A stretch of DNA of 30,384 bases, taken from positions 1 to 30,384 of the forward strand of contig CANNNB010000003.1 in NCBI GenBank assembly GCA_947505995.1. The letters are read 5' to 3'. The notes under the pieces are model-generated. The model ran no database searches, was not told the DNA's origin, and saw only the letters and a list, made by a program, of their open reading frames with translations. Below are positions 1 through 9,953 of this stretch, piece after piece. Within the stretch, counting starts at the first letter, position 1; every line of letters begins with the position of its first letter. This stretch comes from Comamonadaceae bacterium. GTDB taxonomy: Bacteria; Pseudomonadota; Gammaproteobacteria; Burkholderiales; Burkholderiaceae. The translations under genes and the position numbers were made by a program.

Positions 1-66
1 GCCTTTGCCCTCGTCCCCCCACTGGGTTCCAACAACGACAACGTTACGTCCTTTGATCATGTTCAT
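1..66 (-). CDS. purA: Adenylosuccinate synthetase, N-terminal fragment (runs off window)
   Basis: Only the first 22 codons are inside the window. They read [20 protein letters not shown] followed by KG, which is the start of adenylosuccinate synthetase with its glycine-rich GTP-binding loop (GDEGKG). The enzyme joins aspartate to IMP using GTP in the first committed step of AMP synthesis. The start at 66 is chosen because its ATG overlaps the hisZ TGA (ATGA), which suggests translational coupling; a second in-frame ATG lies two codons later. In E. coli purA follows hflC-yjeT, so finding it at the end of this string fits. The rest of the gene lies to the left of the window. Confidence 0.93.
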   Translation of the reverse strand, partial: MNMIKGRNVVVVGTQWGDEGKG

Positions 67-1238
67 TTTGTTTTGTTTTCAATGGCTTTTACGATCCACT
101 GCCCCGCGACCTCTAGGAGTTCACGATCACATTGGAATTCATCTATTTCACTTTCGTGTCCAGGCAAGTTGCACACCACAGTTTCACCGTGCATGCGCAA
201 CTGCGCAATGGCAGATCGCAGGTCTGGTCGTGTACCCCAAGGTGCCCTTATGACGGCTTTGAGACTGAGTTGAGGCACAACCCCCACCCATTGTTTCAGA
301 TCTAAACTGAAACCAACTGCTGGCCGATCACGGCCTTTTTCATGACCAAAAGCGGCGCCCACGCCATCGTAGCGCCCTCCTCGCACCACAGCATCACTGG
401 CACCTTTGGCATAAATTGCAAAGCGCAAGCCACTGTAATAGGCATAGCCCCGGGCATCGGCCAAATCAAACTTGAAAGTCACTTGAGGCAGTTGTTCGCT
501 CAACCACTTCAACTGCTCTATGGCCAACTTGATTTGAGGTTTGGCCGGTAATTTGTTCAGTGCTTGGGACAGAACTGAAGCATCACCGTAAAGCTCAATG
601 AGATTCAGCAATGCAGCTTGAATGTCTTTGGGAAAGTGACTGGTTAAATCGGCCAAGGCAGAAGCATTTTTGCTGGCCAGCGCAGCAAAGACTTCGCCGC
701 GCATGGATTCTGTCAGAGGCAAATCTTCAAGCAAACTGCTGACAATTCGAGCGTCGGCCAAATCAACCAAAACTTCGCCCATTTGCGCGGCACGCAAACA
801 ATCTAATGCCAGTTGCAAGACTTCAAGGTCAGCTTCTAAACCAGCATGGCCAAAGATTTCGGCACCCAACTGCAATGGCTCTCGCGTTGCGTGGGGTCGG
901 TCAGGCTGGGTGTGAAGCACAGGGCCGCAATAGCAAAGCCGAGTGACCCCTTTGCGATTTAACAAATGGGCATCAATTCGGGCGACTTGGGGGGTGGTAT
1001 CGGCTCTCAAACCCATCATTCGACCAGAAATTTGGTCAACCAATTTGAAAGTCTGGAGATCAAGCGCTTTGCCAGTTCCCGTTAGCAAGGACTCAATGTG
1101 CTCGAGCAATGGGGGAGACACCAACTCAAAGCCATAGCTTCGGGCTGTGTCTAAAAGCAATCTTCGGAGTTCTTCGATGTGCCTGGCTTCAGAGGGCAAG
1201 ACATCAGCGATGTGATCCGGGAGGACCCAAGCGGACAT
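63..1238 (-). CDS. hisZ: ATP phosphoribosyltransferase regulatory subunit HisZ
   Basis: The 391-residue product is a class II histidyl-tRNA synthetase-like protein that does not charge tRNA. In organisms with a short HisG, HisZ pairs with HisG to form the first enzyme of histidine synthesis and carries its feedback control. Visible family marks are the N-terminal [10 protein letters not shown] segment, the [13 protein letters not shown] motif around residues 76-88, and [13 protein letters not shown] in the C-terminal half. The synthetase's C-terminal anticodon-binding domain is missing, which separates it from the true HisS at 8618-9946. The ATG at 1238 fits the normal family start. The gene overlaps purA by 4 bases and follows the DUF2065 gene by 51 bases. 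It sits between yjeT and purA, which are adjacent in E. coli. Confidence 0.95.
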   Translation of the reverse strand: MSAWVLPDHIADVLPSEARHIEELRRLLLDTARSYGFELVSPPLLEHIESLLTGTGKALDLQTFKLVDQISGRMMGLRADTTPQVARIDAHLLNRKGVTRLCYCGPVLHTQPDRPHATREPLQLGAEIFGHAGLEADLEVLQLALDCLRAAQMGEVLVDLADARIVSSLLEDLPLTESMRGEVFAALASKNASALADLTSHFPKDIQAALLNLIELYGDASVLSQALNKLPAKPQIKLAIEQLKWLSEQLPQVTFKFDLADARGYAYYSGLRFAIYAKGASDAVVRGGRYDGVGAAFGHEKGRDRPAVGFSLDLKQWVGVVPQLSLKAVIRAPWGTRPDLRSAIAQLRMHGETVVCNLPGHESEIDEFQCDRELLEVAGQWIVKAIENKTK

Positions 1239-1289
1239 GGAAATAGAGGGGGGCTGTTAAAACAAGGATTTTACTGGCTCAAACAGCAT

Positions 1290-1481
1290 CTAAATGAAGC
1301 ACACCAAAAGAAAGAGTCCTAACAAAACAATGCTAAGACCGAAAAATCGAATTTGACCATCTTCTAGCTTTAAAAGCTGGGCAAACATTTCCCGCCACTT
1401 GGGCGGGGAAATGAGGGGCATAAGCCCCTCGAAAATCAGCACCAGCGAAATGGCCATCACGATTGAGGACCAGAAGCTCAC
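1290..1481 (-). CDS. DUF2065 family small membrane protein (YjeT-like)
   Basis: A 63-residue protein with two hydrophobic segments, roughly residues 4-24 and 44-62, and a short loop carrying PPKWREMF between them. This is the layout of the DUF2065/YjeT family, and the position directly after hflC is the same as in E. coli. Function is unknown; an inner-membrane location is expected. The start codon is GTG at 1481, immediately after the hflC stop (TAAGTG), so it is probably translated by coupling to hflC. I saw no independent ribosome binding site that would favour another start. Confidence 0.85.
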   Translation of the reverse strand: MSFWSSIVMAISLVLIFEGLMPLISPPKWREMFAQLLKLEDGQIRFFGLSIVLLGLFLLVCFI

Positions 1482-2393
1482 TTATTTCTTCACAGCGGGA
1501 GCGGATTGGCTACCTGAAGAATTGCCTCTCATGGTTCTGAAGAAGTCTGAGCTACTTGGGTCTAGCACCATGACATCGCTCTTTTTAGCAAAACTGGCTT
1601 TGTAGGCATCAAGGCTTCTGTAAAACTGCGCAAACTGAGGGTCGCGGCCAAAGGACTCATTGTAGATTTTGGCAGCCTGTGAATCGCCCTGACCTTTTAT
1701 TTTTTGAGCTTCGCGGTAAGCATTTGCGATGGTCACCTCGCGCTGGCGGTCGGCATCAGCACGGATTTTTTCTCCCTCTGCACCACCCGTAGAACGCAGC
1801 TCATTGGCAACGCGCTTACGCTCTGCCTCCATACGTCGATAAACCGACTCCGTGATGGCATCCACGTAGTCTGCTCGTGTAATTCGAACATCGACAACGT
1901 CAATGCCCCAAGGCTTTTCGCCACGCACTTTTTCAAGCACTTCGCGCTTGACGTCGTTCATCAGAATGTCTCGGCTCAAAGACAACAAGTCTTTTACCGT
2001 GCGTTTGTTGATTTCCTCTTGAAAAGCATTTCTAACCACGCGGTTCAATTGATTGGCACCGGACTTTTCATCCAAGCCAACATTGCGGATATAGGCCATT
2101 GGATCTGTAATGCGCCAGCGCACATACCAATCGATCACCACCCGTTGCTTCTCAGCAGTCAGCATGGGCTCGGTGTCTGGGCTGTCAAGCGTCAGTAAAC
2201 GCTTGTCAATGTAAGTCACGTTTTGCAAAGGCGGAGGCAGTTTGATGTTCAAACCAGGCTCAGTGATGACCTCTTTGATTTGTCCCAAAGCGTACACCAC
2301 ACCAAATTGACGCTGATCTACCACGAACAACATGGAGCTGGCCAGAGCCAGCAACAGCAGCAGGGATGAAACCCATATTCCAATACGATTCAT
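1482..2393 (-). CDS. hflC: HflC, SPFH-domain subunit of the HflKC-FtsH modulator
   Basis: The 303-residue product begins with a signal-anchor helix (about residues 5-25) followed by an SPFH/band 7 domain (VVDQRQFGVVYALGQIKEV and onward) and a long charged helical region rich in E, K and R. HflC and HflK together form a large periplasm-facing assembly around the FtsH protease in the inner membrane and limit its access to membrane substrates. The ATG at 2393 is preceded by a good AAGGAAG ribosome binding site in the 12-base gap after hflK. The C-terminal tail (GNSSGSQSAPAVKK) is short and polar. Gene order hflX-hflK-hflC is the conserved one. Confidence 0.96.
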   Translation of the reverse strand: MNRIGIWVSSLLLLLALASSMLFVVDQRQFGVVYALGQIKEVITEPGLNIKLPPPLQNVTYIDKRLLTLDSPDTEPMLTAEKQRVVIDWYVRWRITDPMAYIRNVGLDEKSGANQLNRVVRNAFQEEINKRTVKDLLSLSRDILMNDVKREVLEKVRGEKPWGIDVVDVRITRADYVDAITESVYRRMEAERKRVANELRSTGGAEGEKIRADADRQREVTIANAYREAQKIKGQGDSQAAKIYNESFGRDPQFAQFYRSLDAYKASFAKKSDVMVLDPSSSDFFRTMRGNSSGSQSAPAVKK

Positions 2394-2405
2394 TTTGCTA
2401 CTTCC

Positions 2406-3812
2406 TTAACGAATTTCGCGGTCACGAGATCGAAGGCTATCGCGCGATCTAGGATCAAGAGGGGCACTGCTGGGGGCAGAACTTGTGGCTGCATTGTTTG
2501 CAGGAGTCTCGACAGGCGCTGCGGCAGTCGATGGTGCTGCGGTCATTTGTATCAATTTATCGAGCGGCAAATACATCAGGTTGGAACCTTGTTTGCTATC
2601 GATAACCACCTTGGTGACGTTAGAGTAAATTTGCTGCATGGCGTCTAAGTACATGCGATCACGCGTGACTTGAGGCGCATTTTGATACTCAGGCAAGATG
2701 GCTTTGAACCGCTGAGCATCACCTTCTGCTTGCGCCACAATTCGTTCGCGATAAGCTTGCGACTCTTCCTTCAAACGAGATGCGGCGCCTACTGCACGCG
2801 GTACCACATCGTTGGCATAAGCTTGGGCTTCATTTTTAGCTCGCTCTCGCTCTTGACCGGCCTTCAAGACATCGTCAAAGGCTGCTTGAACTTGCTCGGG
2901 CGGACGCACGCCGCCTTGCTGCAAGTTAATGCCCACCACTTCAATGCCTACCTTATAACGGTCGAGAATGTTTTGCATGAGTGCCCGAACACGGGGCGCA
3001 ATTTGATCACGTTCTTCCGCCAAAGCAGAATCCATTTTCATTTTGCCAACCACCTCACGGACAGCCGTTTCAGCTGCCTGCACCACGGCTTCTGTGGGGT
3101 TCTTGCTTTCAAACAAATAAGCCCGTGCATCGTTCAATCTGTATTGAACAGCAAATTTAATTTCAACAATGTTTTCGTCTTCTGTGAGCATGGCCGACTC
3201 GCGCAGTCCAGTGGCTTTGATCACGTTGTCGCGGCCAATGTCAACCGATCTAATTTGGGTGACAAACACCAACTCGTGTTTTTGAACGGGGTATGGAAAG
3301 CGCCAATTGAAACCCGCGCCAACCGTAGACTTGTATTTTCCGAATTGAGTAATGACGGCTTGCTGTCCCTCTTGGACAATGAAGAAACCCGTACCCATCC
3401 AAATCAGAGCAAGCGCACCCAAAATGACGCCAATGCCTAAATTGCGAAACACAGGTGGCAAGCCATTGAAGGGTGAGCCACTGGGTTGACCCTTGTTAGG
3501 AGGACCACCATTTTTTCCGCCCAAAAACTGTGCAAGCTTGCGATTCAGGTCACGCCACAATTCATCCAAGTCTGGGGGACCCGATGACTGACTAGGTCGG
3601 TTGGACGAATTGCCTGAATTTGAAGGCTGAGGGTTTGAAGGTGGCTGTTGGGAACCATTGGCACCTGGCGGATTGCCAGGGGCTTTTGTGCCGTCTTGAC
3701 CTTCAGAGGGTTTGTCATCGCCTCGGCCCCAGCGTGGATCGTTCAAATTGAACATGCCACGAAGGCGTTGCGGCAAGACTGACCAGCTAAATGCACGATG
3801 TTTGAAGTTCAT
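2406..3812 (-). CDS. hflK: HflK, SPFH-domain subunit of the HflKC-FtsH modulator
   Basis: The 468-residue product has a long cytoplasmic N-terminal part rich in G, P, N, S and Q (about residues 30-118), one membrane helix at about 125-145, then a band 7 domain starting at FIVQEGQQAVITQFGKY, and a helical region ending in a low-complexity A/P/S/T tail and a basic end. This is the standard HflK plan; the low-complexity N-terminus is a family trait. It acts with HflC on FtsH in the inner membrane. I kept the ATG at 3812; the next ATG (residue 20, before FNLNDPRWGRGDD) is a possible alternative because the site before 3812 is weak. The 55-base gap after hflX shows no terminator. Confidence 0.95.
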   Translation of the reverse strand: MNFKHRAFSWSVLPQRLRGMFNLNDPRWGRGDDKPSEGQDGTKAPGNPPGANGSQQPPSNPQPSNSGNSSNRPSQSSGPPDLDELWRDLNRKLAQFLGGKNGGPPNKGQPSGSPFNGLPPVFRNLGIGVILGALALIWMGTGFFIVQEGQQAVITQFGKYKSTVGAGFNWRFPYPVQKHELVFVTQIRSVDIGRDNVIKATGLRESAMLTEDENIVEIKFAVQYRLNDARAYLFESKNPTEAVVQAAETAVREVVGKMKMDSALAEERDQIAPRVRALMQNILDRYKVGIEVVGINLQQGGVRPPEQVQAAFDDVLKAGQERERAKNEAQAYANDVVPRAVGAASRLKEESQAYRERIVAQAEGDAQRFKAILPEYQNAPQVTRDRMYLDAMQQIYSNVTKVVIDSKQGSNLMYLPLDKLIQMTAAPSTAAAPVETPANNAATSSAPSSAPLDPRSRDSLRSRDREIR

Positions 3813-3867
3813 TCGCTTTTCTACGTTTTTATATGACTGCTCTCATTGTGCACAATCAGAGCGACAT

Positions 3868-5058
3868 TTATGAAAAATCATCTTCATTTTCCCCGAAATT
3901 ATCAAGGGCAAAGCGTGGGTCAGATACTGGCTCGGGGTTTGAAACTGTTCGAAGAACTTCTTCGGCCAACATTTCGCGTAGCTTTGACAAGCCTTGGCCA
4001 GATTGAGCACTGACAAACACCCGCTTCAAGGCCAGACCATCAACCTCATAAAAGTCAAACAATTCAATAGGTTGTTTCTCAGGGGGAAGATTGTCAATTT
4101 TGTTAAAAATTAGCCACTGCGGCACATTGTCAGCGTCAATTTCATGAAGAACGCGTTTGACCTCGTTCATTTGCTCTGGAAAGTTAGGATTCGAGGCATC
4201 TACCACGTGCAGCAAAAGATCAGCATCGGCCGCTTCCTTCAAAGTGGCTTCAAAGGCGTCGATCAAGCCATGTGGCAAGTCTCGAATAAAACCCACCGTA
4301 TCGGAGACCGAAGCGCTTCGCCCAGCCTCCCCTAAATAAAGTTGGCGCGTGGTGGTATCCAGTGTGGCAAACAACTGGTCGGCAGCATAAGCACGCGCTT
4401 TGACCAAAGCATTGAACAATGTTGATTTACCAGCATTGGTATAACCCACCAATGAAACGTTCAATGAGTTTCGGCGGTCACGCTGCCTTCTCTGAGTTGA
4501 ACGTTGCTTTTTAACTTTTGACAAGCGATCCTTGGTACGCTTGATGGCGTCATTGATCATGCGCCGGTCAAGTTCAATTTGAGTTTCTCCCGGGCCACCA
4601 CGCGTACCAATACCGCCACGCTGGCGCTCAAGGTGTGACCACCTGCGAACCAAGCGGGTACTCAGGTATTGAAGTCGCGCCAACTCAACTTGCAATTTGC
4701 CATCGTGACTGCGAGCGCGTTGACCGAAGATTTCAAGAATAAGCAAAGTGCGGTCGTTGACGGGCAGACCTAAATGCCGCTCGAGGTTGCGCTGCTGAGC
4801 TGGGCTCAACGACTGATCAAACAGTACCTCTTTGGCGCCCATCTGTTCGGCCATGAATTTGATTTCATCGGCTTTGCCAGAACCCACAAAAAGCGCGGCA
4901 TCGGGTGCCTTGCGTTTACAAGTCATTTTGGCCACAGGTTTGAGGCCTGCTGTTGAGGCCAGTTGACTGAGCTCTTCTAACTCAGCATCAAAATGAGGCA
5001 AGCCAAAATCAACACCCACCAACAAGGCGGGCGTTGTATCAACCGAATCGCTGTTCAA
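3868..5058 (-). CDS. hflX: GTPase HflX (ribosome-splitting GTPase)
   Basis: The 396-residue product has the HflX N-terminal domain, the family signature GGIGTRGGPGE at 148-158, a basic linker of K/R/Q residues at about 175-197, and a G domain with GYTNAGKS (205-212), DTVGF (253-257) and NKID (319-322). HflX binds 70S ribosomes and splits stalled or heat-damaged ones. The open frame begins at a TTG (5058) nine bases after the hfq stop. No clear ribosome binding site precedes it, so coupling to hfq is likely; an in-frame GTG a few codons in (before GVDFG) is the alternative. The C-terminus is short compared with longer members but all GTPase motifs are complete. Confidence 0.95.
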   Translation of the reverse strand: MNSDSVDTTPALLVGVDFGLPHFDAELEELSQLASTAGLKPVAKMTCKRKAPDAALFVGSGKADEIKFMAEQMGAKEVLFDQSLSPAQQRNLERHLGLPVNDRTLLILEIFGQRARSHDGKLQVELARLQYLSTRLVRRWSHLERQRGGIGTRGGPGETQIELDRRMINDAIKRTKDRLSKVKKQRSTQRRQRDRRNSLNVSLVGYTNAGKSTLFNALVKARAYAADQLFATLDTTTRQLYLGEAGRSASVSDTVGFIRDLPHGLIDAFEATLKEAADADLLLHVVDASNPNFPEQMNEVKRVLHEIDADNVPQWLIFNKIDNLPPEKQPIELFDFYEVDGLALKRVFVSAQSGQGLSKLREMLAEEVLRTVSNPEPVSDPRFALDNFGENEDDFS

Positions 5059-5067
5059 AAGAGCGCG

Positions 5068-5319
5068 TTAAGTCGTCGAATCATCGACGGCTTCATCTGA
5101 ACCGGAAAGGTTGACAGCATGGCCTGGGACAATGGTAGAAATGGCATGTTTGTATACCATTTGAGTGACCGTGTTGCGCAGCAAAACCACGTATTGGTCA
5201 AAGGATTCAATTTGGCCTTGGAGTTTAATGCCGTTGACCAAATAAATGGACACAGGGACATGCTCACGACGCAGTGCGTTGAGGAAGGGATCTTGCAAAA
5301 GTTGCCCTTTGTTGTTCAC
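5068..5319 (-). CDS. hfq: RNA chaperone Hfq
   Basis: An 83-residue Sm-like protein with all the expected marks: [14 protein letters not shown] at the N-terminus (Q8 proximal face, R16-R17 rim), [14 protein letters not shown] (Sm1), and YKHAIS at 55-60 (Sm2, with K56 and H57 in the proximal U-binding pore). It forms a hexameric ring that pairs small RNAs with mRNAs. The start is a GTG at 5319 with GGAG seven bases upstream. The acidic C-terminal tail is short, as is usual in betaproteobacteria. Its 92-base upstream gap after der carries a 6-base inverted repeat (5345-5362) but no convincing promoter. Confidence 0.98.
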   Translation of the reverse strand: MNNKGQLLQDPFLNALRREHVPVSIYLVNGIKLQGQIESFDQYVVLLRNTVTQMVYKHAISTIVPGHAVNLSGSDEAVDDSTT

Positions 5320-5344
5320 GATATTCTCCGTGTTTTGAATTGAA

Positions 5345-5362
5345 TTAAGGGTTTCACCTTAA
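5345..5362. repeat. Inverted repeat upstream of hfq
   Basis: TTAAGG-GTTTCA-CCTTAA is a perfect 6-base inverted repeat 26 bases before the hfq GTG. No T-run follows on the minus strand, so it is not a der terminator. It may be an operator or a leader hairpin. Confidence 0.45.
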
Positions 5363-5411
5363 CACATCAAAAGGAGCAAACTGTGCAAAACCTTTTTAAA
5401 AACCTTACAAA

Positions 5412-6752
5412 TTACCCTGCATCTTTGTCGGCGAAGGGGTTTTGTGAGGTTTTCATTTCTATGCGCAGCGGTGTACCAGACAAATCGAAAGCCTTGCGAA
5501 AACGACCTTCCAAATACCGTTTGTAGGTTTCCGTGACGTGTTCCAAAGAATTTCCATGAATCACAATGACCGGAGGATTCATGCCACCTTGATGGGCATA
5601 TCGCAATTTGGGTCTGAACATTCCACCGCGTTGTGGGCTTTGAAATTGCACTGATTCGAGCAGCAATCGCGTTAAAACGGGGGTAGTCATTTTGACCATG
5701 GCCGATTTGTGTGCCGTTTTGATTGAGTTCCAAACGGGGCCGAGACCTTGCCGTTTTTTAGCAGAAATGGTGTGTAAGTTGGCAAATTTCAGAAATGGCA
5801 GCCGATTTTCAATGGACCGGTGAACGAGGTCACGTTGGTACTCATCGATCGCATCCCACTTGTTGACTGCCAACACGACGGCTCGGCCACTGTCCAAAAT
5901 AAATCCTGCAATGTGCGCATCTTGCTCAGTTACGCCTTGTGTTGCATCCAAGAGCAGCAAAACAACATTGGCAGATTCAATGGCTTGCAAGGTTTTGACC
6001 ACAGAGAATTTTTCGATGGCTTCAAAAACTTTGCCTCGCCGGCGCAAGCCCGCTGTGTCAATGAGTTCAAACTTTTGCCCATCTCGTTCGAAGGGAACGG
6101 TAATGGCATCACGGGTTGTACCCGGCATGTCAAATGCAACCAAACGCTCTTCGCCTAGCCACGTATTGATGAGCGTTGATTTGCCGACGTTGGGGCGTCC
6201 TGCTACAGCCAGTTTGACGACACTGAGGTCGGGTTCGGCTTCAGCATCCTCCTCAGGTAACAGCAGAGGGTCTAAAGCCAACTCGACCAAGCTTCGAACG
6301 CCTTGGCCATGTGCTGCTGAAACAGGAATGACATCGCCCAATCCCAATTCGTAAAACTCGCTGATTTGAACACCCTCTCGCATTCCTTCGGCCTTGTTGG
6401 CAACCAACAAGCAAGGTTTACCGATGCGCCGCAAATACTTGGCAATGTCGTGATCTTGCGAAGAAACACCTGCTCTGGCATCCACCACAAAAACGACGAC
6501 ATCAGCTTCTGCAACAGCTTGCTGGGTTTGCTTGGCCATTTCTTTGTAGATGCCCGTGCTTGCGTCGGGCTCAAAACCACCGGTATCAATCACGATGTAT
6601 TCATATCGGCCCTGTCGGCCTTGACCATAGTGGCGATCGCGCGTGAGACCTGCAAAATCAGCGACGATGGCATCGCGACTTTTGGTCAGTCGATTGAATA
6701 AAGTGGACTTGCCCACATTGGGGCGTCCGACCAAGGCCAGTACGGGTTTCAA
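5412..6752 (-). CDS. der: Ribosome biogenesis GTPase Der (EngA)
   Basis: The 446-residue product carries two G domains in tandem, which is diagnostic of Der. The first has GRPNVGKST at 9-17, DTGGF at 56-60 and NKAEG at 119-123; the second has GRPNVGKST at 185-193, then DTAG and NKWD. A KH-like C-terminal domain follows, ending in a basic stretch. Der is essential for maturation of the 50S subunit. The start codon is TTG at 6752: an in-frame stop lies four codons upstream and [12 protein letters not shown] matches the normal family N-terminus, so no ATG start is available. It follows bamB by 20 bases, the same order as in E. coli. Confidence 0.97.
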   Translation of the reverse strand: MKPVLALVGRPNVGKSTLFNRLTKSRDAIVADFAGLTRDRHYGQGRQGRYEYIVIDTGGFEPDASTGIYKEMAKQTQQAVAEADVVVFVVDARAGVSSQDHDIAKYLRRIGKPCLLVANKAEGMREGVQISEFYELGLGDVIPVSAAHGQGVRSLVELALDPLLLPEEDAEAEPDLSVVKLAVAGRPNVGKSTLINTWLGEERLVAFDMPGTTRDAITVPFERDGQKFELIDTAGLRRRGKVFEAIEKFSVVKTLQAIESANVVLLLLDATQGVTEQDAHIAGFILDSGRAVVLAVNKWDAIDEYQRDLVHRSIENRLPFLKFANLHTISAKKRQGLGPVWNSIKTAHKSAMVKMTTPVLTRLLLESVQFQSPQRGGMFRPKLRYAHQGGMNPPVIVIHGNSLEHVTETYKRYLEGRFRKAFDLSGTPLRIEMKTSQNPFADKDAG

Positions 6753-6772
6753 ATCAATCTTTCAGCTGGGTG

Positions 6773-7942
6773 TTATTCGGCACGAAGGGCTTGAACCAAG
6801 CCACTCTTTGTCACGATCACCCAGTTTTTACCAACACGCAAAGGTGTCATTGCAATGCCTGAAGCATCGACTTGAAGGCGGCCAATGGTTTGTCCATTGC
6901 TCACATCGATCCAGTGGACCCAACCTAATTCATCGCCTACAGTTAGCTGACCAGCCTGCCATTGAGGCGTTGTCAGTCCTCTAAAGCGCAAGGCATCAGA
7001 TTGCCAAGCGACTTGACCACTGCTGCGTTGCCAAGCCATTAATTTACTGTCTGATTCAGTGCCAAAAAGCAGGCCTTCAGACCCACTTAAGCCCACATGC
7101 CCTTGCGAGGCACGCGTCCACAGGTTGCTGCCCTTGAGGGCATCTACGCAGGTGACAGAAGTTTGAAATGATCGAGCGCAAACCACATTGTTAACACGCG
7201 AAACACCCGATACCAAGTCAACCAATCGCTCTACCTCGTTGGTACCGCGCGATGAACCAATGGGCAACTCCCACTTAGACATGCCGTTTGCAGGATCCAA
7301 AGCCACCAAGCGAGCTGAGAGTCCAACAAGAAGCTTATCTTGGAAGGAAGTCAAAATACCAGCTTGTTTTAGGACCAAGGGGTCGCCAGGACGCTGCTGG
7401 CTCCACAACCTTTGGCCAGTTGCGCCATCAAATGCCATGACTGTTCGATCGGCCGTTAAGACAAAAACACGACCACCTGCCACAAAAGGCGATGTGAAGG
7501 ATGAAGCAGGCAACTTGGCCCGCCAAATTACTTTGGCATTTGAAATTGCAATTAATTCATTGGCTTGTGAGATAACAGCATAACGTTCGCCGTCACCGCC
7601 AATACCCGCAGCAATTGGGGTGTTCAAAGCCAGGCGCCACGTCTCCACGCCAGTTTCAGCATTCAGTAAACTGACCAATCCTTGGCCCGTTACCAGAGCC
7701 AAGCGCCCTGCCGTGACATTGTGGCTTAAAGGTGCGCTGCTTGAGCTGATGGGGTCAAGTTGGACAGACCACGCTTTGCTGATGTTCAATTGGGATTTGA
7801 AATCTGCCAAGGCAGTGGGCGCTGGTTTGTCGGGCGTGATAGAACAAGCAACCAATCCCAAAACCATGGCGCAAGCAGTTGCAAATGACAAGCAAGCCAT
7901 CCAGCGGCTTTTTGACGCAGCGGAGAAGACATTTGATTTCAT
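6773..7942 (-). CDS. bamB: Outer membrane assembly lipoprotein BamB
   Basis: The 389-residue product has a lipoprotein signal with lipobox LVAC (C33) and then PQQ-like beta-propeller repeats, visible as recurring WRLAL, WRAKLP, GQRLWSQQ, KWELPI, NLWTRA and WQSDALR type segments. BamB is the periplasm-facing lipoprotein of the BAM complex that helps fold outer-membrane proteins. Its ATG at 7942 overlaps the stop of yfgM (ATGA). bamD, another subunit of the same complex, is about 10 kb away in this window. Length and domain content are normal for the family. Confidence 0.93.
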   Translation of the reverse strand: MKSNVFSAASKSRWMACLSFATACAMVLGLVACSITPDKPAPTALADFKSQLNISKAWSVQLDPISSSSAPLSHNVTAGRLALVTGQGLVSLLNAETGVETWRLALNTPIAAGIGGDGERYAVISQANELIAISNAKVIWRAKLPASSFTSPFVAGGRVFVLTADRTVMAFDGATGQRLWSQQRPGDPLVLKQAGILTSFQDKLLVGLSARLVALDPANGMSKWELPIGSSRGTNEVERLVDLVSGVSRVNNVVCARSFQTSVTCVDALKGSNLWTRASQGHVGLSGSEGLLFGTESDSKLMAWQRSSGQVAWQSDALRFRGLTTPQWQAGQLTVGDELGWVHWIDVSNGQTIGRLQVDASGIAMTPLRVGKNWVIVTKSGLVQALRAE

Positions 7943-8604
7943 TGGGAGGCACCTTTCGCCGGTGCTGGGTCAACACCCAAGGCGTTTAACTTGGCTGCTA
8001 CCAAACGGCGGTATTCTGTGTTTTCATCCAATTGACGCCATGCATCGGTGTAAGCCTTAATGGCTTCTTGAGGCTTGTTTTGAGCTGCATAGACATCGCC
8101 CTGAACATCGAATGCCAGCCCTGCAAAAGCTGGATTAAAGGGTTTAGCCAGCGTTTTCAAAGCATCGTCAAAAGCTTTTTGCTGAGCTTGTAAGTTGGCC
8201 AAACGCAGACGGGCCAATTGGGCGCTGCCTTGATCGGAAGCATTTTCGCTAGCCCATTGCAGGGTCGCAATGGCGGCATCAGGCTTGTCGGCCATTTGAA
8301 AGGATTTGGCTGCGATCAAGGCAGATTGTGCTGCAAATGTAGTGCTAGGAAAACGCTCTTTCATGTCGCCCCATGCGCGCTCAATTTTGACTGCATCACC
8401 TGAAATTGCAGACTTTTCTAACTCATCAAAAAGTGCCGATGCCTTGCCTGCCTGCTGTCGCTGCCAATATTGGTAGCCATTCCAACCGGCATAAGAGCCC
8501 ATCACGGCGATCAAAAGCCATGTGATGACGTTGCCGTATTTTTTCCAAAAGTGCTTGAGTTCATCAAGTTGCTCTTGTTCTTCTAGATCGAGGTGTGATG
8601 CCAT
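7939..8604 (-). CDS. yfgM: YfgM-like TPR membrane protein (SecYEG ancillary type)
   Basis: A 221-residue protein with a cytoplasmic N-terminus (MASHLDLEEQEQLDELKHFW), one membrane helix at about residues 25-45, and a periplasmic part with TPR-like helices (ALFDELEKSA, AQSALIAAKSF, RLRLANLQAQQKAFDDALKTL, DVYAAQNKPQEAIKAY). This matches YfgM, a partner of the SecYEG translocon and periplasmic chaperones. I chose the ATG at 8604 over a TTG two codons upstream because homologues normally begin MAxxLDLEEQEQLD. It overlaps bamB by 4 bases and follows hisS by 13. The E. coli order hisS-yfgM-bamB-der is kept. Confidence 0.9.
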   Translation of the reverse strand: MASHLDLEEQEQLDELKHFWKKYGNVITWLLIAVMGSYAGWNGYQYWQRQQAGKASALFDELEKSAISGDAVKIERAWGDMKERFPSTTFAAQSALIAAKSFQMADKPDAAIATLQWASENASDQGSAQLARLRLANLQAQQKAFDDALKTLAKPFNPAFAGLAFDVQGDVYAAQNKPQEAIKAYTDAWRQLDENTEYRRLVAAKLNALGVDPAPAKGASQ

Positions 8605-8617
8605 ATTCAACTTTTAT

Positions 8618-9946
8618 TCAAGAGGTGGATTGTAGGCGGTGTGCCCAGGTGTCCAATTGTTCAAGTGATTCTGTAATTTGTGAGCCGCCTCCATCGCGCA
8701 ACGGTTTGACTGAAACGGTATTCTGGGCAAGCTCATCCGCCCCAAAAATGAGGGCATAAGCAGCACCGCTGCCATCGGCCTTCTTAAATTGGCTTTTCAT
8801 GCTGCCAACCCCCTCCCCTGAACCAGCATGCATCTGGATATGAAGGCCCAATGCTCTAAGCTGGCGAAGATGTTTCAAAACCACAGGCAAACTGTTGACA
8901 TCAGGCACGATGGCATAGGCATGGGGTGTGGCATCAGGAAAAGCCGTGCCCTGCTCTTCTAGCAGAGCCAATACACGTTCCAGCCCCAAGGCCCATCCCA
9001 CAGCAGGTGCAGCTTTGCCACCCACCTGCTCTATCAGATAGTCATAACGACCGCCGCCACAAACCGTGCCTTGAGAACCCAACTGGTCAGTGATGAATTC
9101 AAACACTGTGAGATTGTAGTAATCCATGCCGCGAACCAAGCGAGGGTTCAAAGAATACTGAACACCATTGGCATCGAGAATTTGACGCAATGCATTGAAA
9201 TGAGCAAGTGAGGCGTCACCCAAGAAATCCATCAGTTTGGGGGCGGCCTCAACAAGCTCTTTCATGGCTGGATTTTTGGTGTCCAAAATTCGAAGAGGAT
9301 TGGTGTAGAGACGGCGCTTGGCATCTTCGTCCAAAACTGCTTGGTATTGCTCGAAGTGCGTGATCAGTGCCGCTCGGTGTGCCAACCTTTCTGGAGGTTG
9401 TCCCAAGCTGTTCAATTCAAGACGCACATCTTTTAGGCCAATCGCTTGCCATAAATCGTGAGCCAACAAAATAACTTCGGCATCAATTTCAGGACCCTGA
9501 AAACCCAAAACCTCAGCGCCAATTTGGTGGAACTGTCGATAGCGTCCGCGCTGGGGGCGCTCGTGCCTGAACATGGGCCCCATGTAATACAAACGCTTGC
9601 CGCCCTCGTAAAGCATATTGTGCTCAACCACTGCGCGCACCACACCTGCCGTACTTTCGGGGCGCAAAGTAAGCGCTTCACCGTTTAAACGATCTTCGAA
9701 GGAATACATTTCCTTTTCGACAATGTCGGTTACTTCGCCCAGACCACGCACAAAAAGTGCCGTAGGCTCGACAATAGGCGTTCGGATGTTGCGGTAGGCA
9801 TACCGAGCCATTAATGTTCTCACAACGCCTTCGAACCACTCCCATTTAGCGGACTCAGCGGGCAACACATCGTTCATGCCCTTAACAGCAGTGAGCTTTT
9901 TAAACGCGCTCACTTTGGAAAATTCTTTAGATTGAATGTCTGGCAT
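8618..9946 (-). CDS. hisS: Histidyl-tRNA synthetase
   Basis: The 442-residue product is a class II synthetase that attaches histidine to tRNA-His. Seen are the N-terminal KGMNDVLP segment, motif 2 around residues 122-144 ([23 protein letters not shown]), the histidine-specific RGMDYY motif at 272-277, motif 3 near [10 protein letters not shown], and a C-terminal anticodon-binding domain. The reading frame stays open 68 codons further upstream, but that stretch lies inside ispG and is not family-like; the ATG at 9946 gives a normal N-terminus and is 7 bases after the ispG stop. No clear ribosome binding site is present there, which points to coupling. Its paralogue hisZ is in the same gene string. 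Confidence 0.97.
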   Translation of the reverse strand: MPDIQSKEFSKVSAFKKLTAVKGMNDVLPAESAKWEWFEGVVRTLMARYAYRNIRTPIVEPTALFVRGLGEVTDIVEKEMYSFEDRLNGEALTLRPESTAGVVRAVVEHNMLYEGGKRLYYMGPMFRHERPQRGRYRQFHQIGAEVLGFQGPEIDAEVILLAHDLWQAIGLKDVRLELNSLGQPPERLAHRAALITHFEQYQAVLDEDAKRRLYTNPLRILDTKNPAMKELVEAAPKLMDFLGDASLAHFNALRQILDANGVQYSLNPRLVRGMDYYNLTVFEFITDQLGSQGTVCGGGRYDYLIEQVGGKAAPAVGWALGLERVLALLEEQGTAFPDATPHAYAIVPDVNSLPVVLKHLRQLRALGLHIQMHAGSGEGVGSMKSQFKKADGSGAAYALIFGADELAQNTVSVKPLRDGGGSQITESLEQLDTWAHRLQSTS

Positions 9947-9953
9947 AAAAAAA

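Noticed and set aside
2670..3440. Long open frame on the plus strand opposite hflK (256 codons)
   Set aside because: It lies wholly opposite a well-conserved gene, has no recognisable protein features, and mirrors the codon pattern of hflK.
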